Source: JBARRS01 sp049644345
GTDB lineage: Bacteria; Actinomycetota; Thermoleophilia; Gaiellales; Gaiellaceae
DNA: 7,402 bases
Direction of reading: 5' to 3'
Assembly (NCBI GenBank): GCA_049644345.1
Contig: JBARRS010000023.1
Coordinates: 1 to 7,402 of the forward strand
Shown here in pieces: positions 1 through 5,848 of the stretch (positions are counted from its first letter, which is position 1; every line of letters starts with the position of its first letter). The translations under genes were made by a program, and so were the position numbers. The notes below the pieces were generated by a model, which saw nothing but the letters and a program-made list of their open reading frames with translations, searched no databases and was not told the DNA's origin.

Positions 1-2
1 TC

Positions 3-890
3 ACGCCGTACGACACGCTGCCGTGCACGGGTCGGATCCGGATCGCGAAGCAGTGGTTCAAGAACTGGGACCCCAACGTCTCGCAGCCGATGACGCTGCC
101 GACGGCGCTTGCCGCCTCGTGCGACACGTTCTTCTACCAGCTCGGTTACGACTTCTACAAGCTGCCGGCGGTGCGCGGGCAGCCCCTCCAGGCGTGGGCG
201 CGTCGGTTCGGCTTCGGCCAGCCAACCGGGATCGACGTTGGCCCCGAGTCCGAGGGCCTGCTGCCGACGCTGGCCTGGCGGCGAGCCACGTTCACGCGGA
301 AGACCGATCCGAGGAACTGGCAGATCGACCGGCTCTGGAAGCCCGGCGACTCGATCCAGCTCGCGATCGGCCAGAAGGATTTCGAAACGACGCCGCTCCA
401 GCTAGCGCGCTTCTACGCGATGATCGCGAACGGCGGCCTGCTCGTGAGGCCGCACGTGGTCGACGATGTCGAGCAGTCGGGTAACGAGCGCTCGCCGGGC
501 CAGATCCTGCATAAGTTCGTGCCAGCGCCCGCCCAGCGTGTGCGGCTCGATCCGCTTGCCCTCGCGGCCGTTCGCGACGGCCTTTACCAGGCGACGCACG
601 CGACGGACGGAACGTCCTCGGGCGTGTTCTCGACGTTCCCGGTCCCGGTCGCCGGCAAGACGGGTACCGCCGAGAAGTACGTGCAGATTCCCGGCTACAG
701 CGGGCTGATGGACCAGTCCTGGTGGTGCGGCTACGCGCCGGCCGGGCCGACGGACACCCCGACGATCGCCGTCTGCGCGCTGATCGAGAACGGCGGCCAC
801 GGCGCCACCGCGGCGGCACCGGCGGCGCTGAAGGTCTTCGAGCAGTACTTCCACCAAAACGGGAACCCGAGCCAGTCGCATGGCGATTAA
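3..890 (+). CDS. mrdA: Peptidoglycan D,D-transpeptidase PBP2 (class B penicillin-binding protein), C-terminal part
   Basis: The 5' end is outside the window; 295 residues and a TAA stop are visible in the frame opening at base 3. This is the C-terminal part of the transpeptidase domain that crosslinks peptides of lateral-wall peptidoglycan on the outer face of the membrane. Visible motifs are the second active-site motif S-C-D at 117-125 (in a TALAASCDTFFYQLG context; PBP2-type enzymes often have SxD where FtsI-type enzymes have SxN) and the KTG triad at 657-665 (AGKTGTAEK), followed by WWCGYAPAG. The block GDSIQLAIGQ...TTPLQLARFYAMIANGG is also typical of class B PBPs. The nucleophile motif SxxK must lie upstream of base 1 and cannot be checked. 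The gene overlaps rodA by 11 bases, which supports an elongasome PBP2 rather than a division PBP. The symbol is by family and context; pbpA is the name used in some actinobacteria. Confidence 0.93.
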   Translation, partial: TPYDTLPCTGRIRIAKQWFKNWDPNVSQPMTLPTALAASCDTFFYQLGYDFYKLPAVRGQPLQAWARRFGFGQPTGIDVGPESEGLLPTLAWRRATFTRKTDPRNWQIDRLWKPGDSIQLAIGQKDFETTPLQLARFYAMIANGGLLVRPHVVDDVEQSGNERSPGQILHKFVPAPAQRVRLDPLALAAVRDGLYQATHATDGTSSGVFSTFPVPVAGKTGTAEKYVQIPGYSGLMDQSWWCGYAPAGPTDTPTIAVCALIENGGHGATAAAPAALKVFEQYFHQNGNPSQSHGD

Positions 891-2085
891 GGTGCTGGAA
901 GCCGCCGACGCGAGAGCGATTCCGGCGCGCGAAGAGCAAGGGATCGAGCTCGGTGCGTACCTGCGCGGCCTTGACTGGGTGCTCTTGAGCGCGGTCGGGC
1001 TCCTCGTCGCGTACGGTCTGTGGGCGATCGCCGGGATCACGCAGCACGACGTCCCGGGCAACACTCACTACTACGTCGTCCGCCAGGGCGTCTACGCGGG
1101 AATCGGGGGACTCGGCCTGCTCGGGCTCGTCTTCATCGATCCCGAGTACTACCGCCGCTACAAGCGCGGGATCTACGGTGGGACGCTGGCGCTGATGCTC
1201 TTCGTGCTCGCCGCCGGGACGGTCACGCGGGGCTCGAAGCGGTGGCTCGACCTCGGCTTCTTCCGCTTCCAGCCCTCCGAGTTCGGAAAGCTGCTGTTCG
1301 TCCTCTTCCTGGCGGGCTACCTCGCCGACCGGGCGCGGAAGGTGAGCCAGCCGAAGACGGTGCTCGCGACGATCGGGTTCGCTGCGGGGCCCGTCGTGCT
1401 CGTTTTCCTCCAGCCCGACGTCGGCACCGCGCTCGTCTACTCGATCGCGCTGGCCGGCGTCCTCTTCGTCGCCGGCACCCGCTGGACGCACTTGGCGCTG
1501 CTCGGGACCGGCGCGGCGGTGCTCGCCGTGCTCGTCCTCTGGGCGCTGCCCGCGGCCGGCGTCAACGTCCTGAAGCCGTACCAGGTCCAGCGCCTGACGT
1601 CGTTCACGCACCCGAACTCCGATCCGCAGAGCGCGACCTACAATGTCGAGCAGTCGAAGAACGCCGTCGGCGCCGGCGGCTTCAGGGGCCGCGGCGTCGC
1701 GGGCGCGACGCAGACGAACCTCAACTTCCTGCCCGAGCACGCGACCGACTTCGTCTTCGCCTCGCTCGCCGAGGAGCGGGGCTTCGTCGGCGTCTCCGTG
1801 CTGCTCCTGCTCTACCTGCTCATCGTTTGGCGCGGCTTGAAGGTGGTGGCGATCGCGCGCGATCCGTTCTCCGCGATCGCGGCCGGCGGGATCGTCGTCG
1901 CGTTCCTGTTCCAGATCTTCGTCAACGTCGGAATGACGATCGGGATCGCGCCGATCACGGGCATCCCACTCCCGCTCGTCTCGGTCGGCGGCTCCTCGAT
2001 GGTTGCGAACCTGCTCGCGATCGGGGTGCTGGAGGCGATCTACGTCCGCGGCAGCGGCGGACGTCGCCGGCGCGTGCTCCGATAG
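880..2085 (+). CDS. rodA: SEDS peptidoglycan glycosyltransferase RodA
   Basis: A 401-residue polytopic membrane protein of the SEDS family (RodA/FtsW/SpoVE), which polymerises lipid II into glycan strands together with its partner PBP2. Family signatures are in order: GSKRWLDLG (W122, matching the conserved SEDS Trp), QPSEFGK (131-137), LQPDVGTALVY (178-188), a long extracytoplasmic loop, then FLPEHATDFVF with D290, the position of the essential Asp of RodA enzymes, and AEERGFVG. The C-terminal signature is NVGMTIGIAPITGIPLPLVSVGGSS (349-373). About 10 membrane segments are expected, the first at roughly residues 31-51 after an N-terminal cytoplasmic stretch. The ATG sits inside the end of the upstream PBP2 gene (shared bases 880-890) and has only a weak purine stretch before it, which suggests translational coupling. 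RodA rather than FtsW is chosen because of the adjacent PBP2 and the overlap; FtsW is the only serious alternative. Confidence 0.93.
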   Translation: MAIKVLEAADARAIPAREEQGIELGAYLRGLDWVLLSAVGLLVAYGLWAIAGITQHDVPGNTHYYVVRQGVYAGIGGLGLLGLVFIDPEYYRRYKRGIYGGTLALMLFVLAAGTVTRGSKRWLDLGFFRFQPSEFGKLLFVLFLAGYLADRARKVSQPKTVLATIGFAAGPVVLVFLQPDVGTALVYSIALAGVLFVAGTRWTHLALLGTGAAVLAVLVLWALPAAGVNVLKPYQVQRLTSFTHPNSDPQSATYNVEQSKNAVGAGGFRGRGVAGATQTNLNFLPEHATDFVFASLAEERGFVGVSVLLLLYLLIVWRGLKVVAIARDPFSAIAAGGIVVAFLFQIFVNVGMTIGIAPITGIPLPLVSVGGSSMVANLLAIGVLEAIYVRGSGGRRRRVLR

Positions 2086-2109
2086 CGCTCTGCCGTCCGG
2101 CCCCGGTCC

Positions 2110-2115
2110 TACCCT
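2110..2115 (+). promoter_or_regulatory. Possible -10 element TACCCT before the 66-codon ORF
   Basis: TACCCT fits the TAnnnT form of actinobacterial sigma-70-type -10 boxes. It lies 33 bases before the ATG at 2143, leaving room for a short leader with the Shine-Dalgarno. No convincing -35 is seen about 17 bases upstream. The gene could equally be transcribed by readthrough from rodA, whose stop is only 57 bases upstream of the ATG. Low-confidence call. Confidence 0.25.
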
Positions 2116-2130
2116 TCGCGCATCCCCGAC

Positions 2131-2139
2131 GGGAGGTGA
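2131..2139 (+). promoter_or_regulatory. Strong Shine-Dalgarno of the 66-codon ORF
   Basis: GGGAGGTGA contains GGAGGTGA, an eight-base match to the complement of the 16S rRNA 3' tail. The GGAGG core ends six bases before the ATG at 2143. It is the strongest ribosome binding site in the window and is the main support for the small ORF being a real gene. Confidence 0.8.
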
Positions 2140-2142
2140 CAG

Positions 2143-2343
2143 ATGCCCGCCAAGCGTGAAGCCGAGGAGCTCCTGCTGATCGAGGAGGCAGACGCCTGGT
2201 TCGAGTACCTCGAGGCAACGCGCGGTCAGTCGGCGCTGCGCTACCTGGAGGTAGAGCCGTGGGCCTGGGCGCGCCTCCTTCAGCGGCAGCGCGCGATCAG
2301 GACGCGGCGCGAGAAGCTACGGCCGGCGGCCGAGGCTGCATAG
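2143..2343 (+). CDS. Small protein of unknown function (66 aa)
   Basis: I do not recognise this protein. It has 66 residues with an ATG start and an unusually strong ribosome binding site just upstream. It is highly charged, probably all-helical, and soluble, with no signal peptide or membrane segment. The N-terminal half is acidic (EAEELLLIEEADAWFEYLEA), and the C-terminal half is basic (RQRAIRTRREKLRP). Four aromatic residues cluster around W19-F20-Y22 and Y34, with two further Trp at W40 and W42 in the segment EPWAWARL. The acidic-to-basic polarity and regularly spaced Leu/Trp suggest a helical hairpin or a small protein-binding module, but that is inference. It lies between rodA and the RNase E/G gene with 57-base and 110-base gaps. 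It could be a wall-synthesis accessory or simply a lineage-specific orphan. That it is a gene is fairly sure; its function is unknown. Confidence 0.72.
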   Translation: MPAKREAEELLLIEEADAWFEYLEATRGQSALRYLEVEPWAWARLLQRQRAIRTRREKLRPAAEAA

Positions 2344-2351
2344 GGCCGCGC

Positions 2352-2360
2352 TGCTACCCT
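2352..2360 (+). promoter_or_regulatory. Possible extended -10 promoter element for the RNase E/G gene
   Basis: TGCTACCCT reads as an extended -10 element (TGn followed by TAnnnT). It would start a transcript near 2367 and leave an untranslated leader of roughly 85-90 bases before the TTG start at 2454. No -35 hexamer is apparent at the expected distance, which is usual for extended -10 promoters. The same TACCCT hexamer is found before the 66-codon ORF. Confidence 0.35.
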
Positions 2361-2404
2361 GGGGACAACGGCAATGCCGAAGCTTTTCCAAGACAACCTG
2401 CTGC

Positions 2405-2435
2405 GCGCGCGCCCAATCGGTGGCCGCACGCGCGC
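2405..2435 (+). other. Possible stem-loop in the leader of the RNase E/G mRNA
   Basis: GCGCGCG at 2405-2411 can pair with CGCGCGC at 2429-2435 around a 17-base loop. The 3' arm ends just five bases before the AAGGAG Shine-Dalgarno at 2441. The arms are alternating C/G, so several registers are possible and a chance pairing in GC-rich DNA cannot be excluded. There is no T-run after it, so it is not an intrinsic terminator. E. coli rne is autoregulated through a structured leader, which makes a structured leader here plausible but unproven. Confidence 0.3.
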
Positions 2436-2440
2436 TGAAA

Positions 2441-2446
2441 AAGGAG
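2441..2446 (+). promoter_or_regulatory. Shine-Dalgarno that fixes the TTG start of the RNase E/G gene
   Basis: AAGGAG lies seven bases before TTG at 2454. There is no in-frame ATG near the start of this reading frame, so this site is what decides for the TTG codon. Confidence 0.75.
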
Positions 2447-2453
2447 ATCTCAC

Positions 2454-4946
2454 TTGCTCGAATGGTTCCGGCGCAAAACGCGCACCGGTGAGCCTGCGCC
2501 CACAGAGGGCGCCACTGAAGCACCCGAGTCAATAACCACGCCGCGCCCGGAAGCGGGCGCACAACCACAACGTACGCGACGCCGCGGCACCCGCGGGGGC
2601 CGTGGCCGAAAGAAGCCGGCCTCCACGGCTCAGAAGGCAACCAAGGCCGAGGAGCCGGCGAAGCCCAAGCCCGAGCGCCGTCCGGCCCAGCGCCAGCAGC
2701 AACAGCGGCGCCGCCGGCGCGAGGCGCCCCTCCGGCCGCGCTTGCCCCAGGCGAAGCGCGAGCTGGTCGTCTCAGTCGACGTCGGCGAACAGCGCGTCGC
2801 CGTGCTCGAGGACGGCGAGGCCGCGGAGGTCTACCTGGAGCGGCCCGAACGCCGCTCCATCGCAGGGAACATCTACAAGGGCGTCGTCGACAACGTGCTC
2901 CCGGGCATGGAGGCCGCGTTCATCGAGATCGGCCTCGAGAAGAACGGCTTCCTGTACGTCGACGAGATCGTCGTGCCCGAGCTCGAGGGCAAGCGGCACG
3001 GCAAGAAGATCCAGGACCTGCTGGCCCGTGGCCAGGAGGTGCTCGTCCAGGCGGTCAAGGACCCGATGAAGTCGAAGGGCGCCCGCCTGACGACGGAGAT
3101 CTCGCTCCCCGGCCGCTTCGTCGTCTTCGTCCCGAGCGGGGAGGGCCTCGGCGTCTCGCGCCGGCTCGACGAGGACGAGCGGACCCGCCTGCGCGACATC
3201 CTCAAGGCGCTCGACGTGCCCAAGGGAGGCGTGATCGTGCGCACCGCCGCGGAGGGGGCCTCCGCGGAGGACATCGAGCGCGACCTCGTCTTCCTCCAGC
3301 GGCTCTGGAAGTCGATCGAGGCGCGTGCTCGCTCGGCCAAGGCGCCCACGCTCGTGTACCAGGAGGCCGAGCTGCCGCTGCGTGTCGTCCGCGACCTGTT
3401 CACCGACGACTTCGAGCGAGCGGTCGTCGACGACGAGCGGACGCACAAGCGGATCGTCGGCTACCTGAAGAAGACCTCGCCGCACATGGTCGAGCGCGTG
3501 CAGCGCCACCGCGAGAAGACTCCGCTCATGGAGGAGTACGGCGTCGACGCCGCCGTCCGCTCGACCCTCTCGCGGCGCGTCGACCTTCCCTCCGGCGGCT
3601 ACCTCATGTTCGACTACGCCGAGGCCTTCACCGTCATCGACGTCAATACCGGCCGCTTTGTCGGCTCGCGGTCGAAGAGCTCGGGCGCCCGGCTCGAGGA
3701 CACGATCACGAAGAACAACCTCGAGGCCGTCAAAGAAGTCGTGCGCCAGCTCCGCCTGCGCGACATCGGCGGGATCATCGTCATCGACTTCATCGACATG
3801 GCGAACCCGAAGAACCGGGCGACGGTCGAGGAGGCTTTGAAGAGCGAGTTCGAGCGCGACCGGACGAAGACCTACGTCGTCGAGATCTCGCCGCTCGGGC
3901 TCGTCGAGATGACGCGGCAGAACGTCACCGACGGACCGCGCGAGATCCTGACCCGCAAATGCGACGTCTGCGGGGGCGACGGCATCGTCCTCTCCGAGGC
4001 GTCCGTCGCGATCGAGATCGAGCGGAAGCTGCGCGCGCTCGCCGCCTCGCACCCGCGCTCGAAAGCGTTCAAGGTGGAGGTCAACTCCCGCGTCGGCGCA
4101 CTGCTGATCGGCCCCGGCGCGCAGCGGCTGCTGGCGATCGAGGAGCAGGCGCGCCGCCGCTTCCTGCTCGAGCCGCGCGACGACGTCCCGCTCGACCACT
4201 TCGAGGTGCTCGAGCAGGGGACGGTCGAGAAGCTGGCGCCGAAGGCGCCCGTCGACGAGGGGGCTGAGATCAGGCTCAAGCTCGTCGAGGTCGGGCTGAA
4301 CGACCTCTCGGCCGGCGTCGGCCAGCTCGACGGCTACACAGTCAGCGTCGGCAACGCCGCCGCGATGATCGGGAAGACGGTCAAGGTGCGCGTCGAGCGC
4401 GTCCTCGACGGCACCGCCTACGCGAAGCTCGTCGACACCAAGGCCGCGGCGGATGCGCCGCTCACCGCGGAGCGCGAGGCAGAGAAGCCGACGAGAAAGC
4501 CGCCGGCGCGGAAGAAGAGGCCTGGAGCGAAGCCGGCGGAGGAGCCCGCCGAGGCAGAGGCCGAGGCCGTCGCCGACGAGCCCGAGCCGGAACCGCCGGC
4601 GGAGGAGAAGCCGACCGAGGCGAAGCCCAAGAAGCGAACGCGCCGTGGCTCGCGCGGCGGCCGCAGACGGCGCAAGCCGACGACAGCGGCGGCCAACGGT
4701 GCTCCCGAAGCTCGGCAAGGGGAGGCCGTGATCCACGCCCCCGATCCCAAGCTCGGGCGCGGAGAGCCGGAGGCGGCCGAGGCCGAGGAAGCGAAGTCCG
4801 AGAACGGGACGGAGCCCGCGAAGCCGAAGAAGAAGACGCGCCGGGGCTCGCGCGGAGGCCGCCGCCGCAGGAAGAGCCCGGCTTCGGCCGGAGCCTCAGG
4901 CGGCGACACGCCGTCCGGGGCGGTACAGCAGAACGTAAAGGGCTAG
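2454..4946 (+). CDS. rne: Ribonuclease E/G family endoribonuclease
   Basis: An 830-residue endoribonuclease that cleaves single-stranded AU-rich RNA in mRNA decay and rRNA/tRNA maturation. Residues 1-105 are a low-complexity charged tail. The core follows: an S1 domain from about 134 (AGNIYKGVVDNVLPGMEAAF, then NGFLYVDEI), the 5'-monophosphate sensor (GVIVRTA with R263-T264, matching E. coli R169-T170), and the DNase I-like catalytic part with D396 (VIDVNTG) and D445 (VIDFIDM), matching E. coli D303 and D346. A zinc-link CDVCGG (C503, C506) is followed by the small domain. The segment between the two Asp is six residues longer than in E. coli, an insertion within GSRSKSSGARLED. Residues 604-662 resemble a TRAM/OB fold. 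From 663 on the tail alternates Glu/Pro/Ala-rich and Arg/Gly-rich stretches. It is longer than RNase G (about 490 residues) and shorter than E. coli RNase E (1061), so rne is used loosely; rng is equally defensible. The last 16 codons overlap the convergent membrane-protein gene. Confidence 0.93.
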   Translation: MLEWFRRKTRTGEPAPTEGATEAPESITTPRPEAGAQPQRTRRRGTRGGRGRKKPASTAQKATKAEEPAKPKPERRPAQRQQQQRRRRREAPLRPRLPQAKRELVVSVDVGEQRVAVLEDGEAAEVYLERPERRSIAGNIYKGVVDNVLPGMEAAFIEIGLEKNGFLYVDEIVVPELEGKRHGKKIQDLLARGQEVLVQAVKDPMKSKGARLTTEISLPGRFVVFVPSGEGLGVSRRLDEDERTRLRDILKALDVPKGGVIVRTAAEGASAEDIERDLVFLQRLWKSIEARARSAKAPTLVYQEAELPLRVVRDLFTDDFERAVVDDERTHKRIVGYLKKTSPHMVERVQRHREKTPLMEEYGVDAAVRSTLSRRVDLPSGGYLMFDYAEAFTVIDVNTGRFVGSRSKSSGARLEDTITKNNLEAVKEVVRQLRLRDIGGIIVIDFIDMANPKNRATVEEALKSEFERDRTKTYVVEISPLGLVEMTRQNVTDGPREILTRKCDVCGGDGIVLSEASVAIEIERKLRALAASHPRSKAFKVEVNSRVGALLIGPGAQRLLAIEEQARRRFLLEPRDDVPLDHFEVLEQGTVEKLAPKAPVDEGAEIRLKLVEVGLNDLSAGVGQLDGYTVSVGNAAAMIGKTVKVRVERVLDGTAYAKLVDTKAAADAPLTAEREAEKPTRKPPARKKRPGAKPAEEPAEAEAEAVADEPEPEPPAEEKPTEAKPKKRTRRGSRGGRRRRKPTTAAANGAPEARQGEAVIHAPDPKLGRGEPEAAEAEEAKSENGTEPAKPKKKTRRGSRGGRRRRKSPASAGASGGDTPSGAVQQNVKG
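2571..2615 (+). repeat. N-terminal copy of the Arg/Gly-rich basic motif in RNase E/G
   Basis: Residues 40-54 read RTRRRGTRGGRGRKK, closely resembling the two C-terminal copies (TRRGSRGGRRRRK). The motif lies in the disordered N-terminal tail and is likely an RNA-binding patch by analogy with the Arg-rich segments of other RNase E proteins. The similarity is seen at the protein level. Confidence 0.6.
4263..4439 (+). other. TRAM/OB-like segment after the RNase E/G core
   Basis: Codons 604-662 encode AEIRLKLVEVG...GVGQLDGYTVSVGNAA...GKTVKVRVERVLDGTAYAKLV. The pattern of a hydrophobic strand, then G-x-LDGYTV, then GKTVKVRVERV and A-x-A-K-LV resembles the TRAM RNA-binding beta-barrel that is appended to RNA-modifying enzymes. 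This is a reading of the residue pattern, not a profile hit. It would be an accessory RNA-binding domain placed between the catalytic core and the disordered tail. Confidence 0.5.
4623..4676 (+). repeat. First C-terminal Arg/Gly-rich motif copy in RNase E/G
   Basis: Codons 724-741 encode KPKKRTRRGSRGGRRRRK. The second copy starts 198 bases (66 codons) later and is nearly identical in protein, with about 11 mostly silent differences in 54 bases by eye. Each copy is preceded by a Glu/Ala/Pro-rich acidic stretch, so the repeated unit looks like acidic spacer plus basic patch. Confidence 0.75.
4821..4874 (+). repeat. Second C-terminal Arg/Gly-rich motif copy in RNase E/G
   Basis: Codons 790-807 encode KPKKKTRRGSRGGRRRRK, differing from the first copy only at one residue (K for R). 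It sits 23 residues before the protein's C terminus and just outside the stretch shared with the convergent membrane-protein gene. Confidence 0.75.
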
Positions 4947-5801
4947 CCCCACTAGCAGCATCGCGCCCCACGCCGCGCCGGCGGAAGGGTGGAGGACCGA
5001 CGGGATCTCCCAGTCGGTCCAGCCGCGCTTGACCACCTGCTCGCTCCACAGATCGTTGACGAGGTTCGTCGCTCCGTAGACGAAGAGGAGCGTCGCGTAC
5101 AGCGCCGTCACGGCGCGGAGGCGCGGGGCGCGGATCGTCCGCAGCGCCCTCCAGAGCAGCAGCGATGTGACCGATAGCAGGAAGCCGTCCATGCCGTGGT
5201 GGTGGCCGTGGTGGACGGCGACAGGCGGCGCGCCGGGCCACGGCTTGCCGGTGATGAAGATCGAGCCGAGCACGGGGACGTCATCGAGGAAGAAGCCGAG
5301 GTCGGCCGCGATGTACGGGATCGTGCCGATGAGCAACACGGCTGCGATGAGCGCCCGCGCGCGGCCACCGATGCGGGACGGAGGAGGCGCCTCCGGGCGC
5401 GGCCGCCGGGTCGCTGCGACGCTCAGTCCGAGCACGAGCGCCGCGCCCGCCGCGGCGAGCAGGTTCGACCACTTGAAGTCGAGGTTGGCCTCGTTGACGA
5501 CGCTGGGCCACGCGACGCTCCAGCAGAGGACGAAGGCGACCGCCGCCACCGTCCAGCCGCGCGGTCCCCGTACGCGGTCGACGACGACGCCGAGGATCCC
5601 GATCGAGGCGAGCGCCGTCGGGAAGCAGAGAAACACGAGCACCCTGCTCACACCGCCCCAGAGCCCGGAGTTCGAAACGTGGTAGAGCTGGGCTGGCGGG
5701 ATCCGCCAGTAGGTCGCGAAGATCATCGCGGCGTCGACGGCGAGCAAGGCCCAGATCGTCCAGATCTCCGGCAATCCGGCCCGTCGGACGCGCTCGATCA
5801 T
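4896..5801 (-). CDS. Polytopic membrane protein of unknown function with His-rich loop
   Basis: I do not recognise this 301-residue protein. About eight hydrophobic helices can be read: roughly 13-32, 52-75, 84-102, 113-131, 150-170, 205-221, 229-248 and 273-293. Polar stretches between them look conserved in type: NEANLDFKWSN (103-113), ADLGFFLDD (166-174), ITGKPWPG (183-190) and NLVNDLWSEQ (246-255). The most striking is VHHGHHHGMDG (196-206), with five His in six positions and a nearby Asp just before helix six, a possible metal or heme site. The other hallmark His boxes of membrane desaturases/hydroxylases are absent. The ATG at 5801 is preceded by GGAGAGG on the minus strand, about 11 bases away. 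Third positions are strongly G/C and the hydrophobic pattern is consistent, unlike the charged ORFs in the opposing frames. It runs against its neighbours and its last 16 codons overlap the RNase gene. Confidence 0.82.
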   Translation of the reverse strand: MIERVRRAGLPEIWTIWALLAVDAAMIFATYWRIPPAQLYHVSNSGLWGGVSRVLVFLCFPTALASIGILGVVVDRVRGPRGWTVAAVAFVLCWSVAWPSVVNEANLDFKWSNLLAAAGAALVLGLSVAATRRPRPEAPPPSRIGGRARALIAAVLLIGTIPYIAADLGFFLDDVPVLGSIFITGKPWPGAPPVAVHHGHHHGMDGFLLSVTSLLLWRALRTIRAPRLRAVTALYATLLFVYGATNLVNDLWSEQVVKRGWTDWEIPSVLHPSAGAAWGAMLLVGLALYVLLYRPGRRVAA

Positions 5802-5804
5802 CGC

Positions 5805-5810
5805 TAAACT
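5805..5810 (+). promoter_or_regulatory. Likely -10 element TAAACT of the rplU-rpmA-obg operon
   Basis: TAAACT fits TAnnnT and is one of the few A/T-rich hexamers near here. It would place the transcription start at about 5816-5819, giving a leader of about 30 bases before the rplU ATG at 5849. No clear -35 is seen. The box lies between the ribosome binding site and the start codon of the divergent membrane-protein gene on the other strand. Confidence 0.45.
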
Positions 5811-5818
5811 GGCCTCTC

Positions 5819-5838
5819 CGCGGGCGTCGGCGCCCGCG
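5819..5838 (+). promoter_or_regulatory. Perfect 8-bp hairpin in the rplU leader
   Basis: CGCGGGCG (5819-5826) and CGCCCGCG (5831-5838) are exact reverse complements around the four-base loop TCGG. The hairpin ends 10 bases before the rplU start codon and, if TAAACT at 5805 is the -10 box, would form the very 5' end of the mRNA. It has no T-run and so is not a terminator. Being palindromic, it also forms in any transcript of the minus strand through here. Confidence 0.6.
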
Positions 5839-5848
5839 TTCGTGCGAA

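Noticed and set aside
197..206. His-rich loop of the membrane protein (residue numbers) as a fatty-acid desaturase/hydroxylase signature
   Set aside because: Those families need three spaced His boxes. Only one cluster is present here, and the other His residues (H41, H271) are isolated.
292..1740. 482-codon open frame on the minus strand across the PBP2 and rodA genes
   Set aside because: Its product is a low-complexity Arg/Asp/Glu/Ala-rich sequence with no recognisable domain, and the plus strand here carries two genes with clear family motifs. Long antisense frames are expected in GC-rich coding DNA.
2772..4736. 654-codon open frame on the minus strand across the RNase E/G gene
   Set aside because: The translation is Leu/Asp/Arg-rich with no domain signature, mirroring the codon bias of the RNase gene opposite, whose catalytic motifs are intact.
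5196..5213. GTGGTGGTGG-like stretch as a simple DNA repeat or G-quadruplex
   Set aside because: It is the His codon cluster of the membrane protein on the other strand. The G-runs are only two bases long and irregular, so a quadruplex is not well supported.
5196..5807. 203-codon plus-strand frame opposite the membrane-protein gene
   Set aside because: The product is a highly charged Arg/Asp/Glu mix typical of a shadow frame. The minus-strand frame has a regular pattern of membrane helices, a ribosome binding site and better codon use.
5819..5838. The rplU leader hairpin as an intrinsic terminator for upstream transcription
   Set aside because: There is no T-run after either arm on the plus strand, and the upstream gene runs the other way, so nothing is expected to terminate there.
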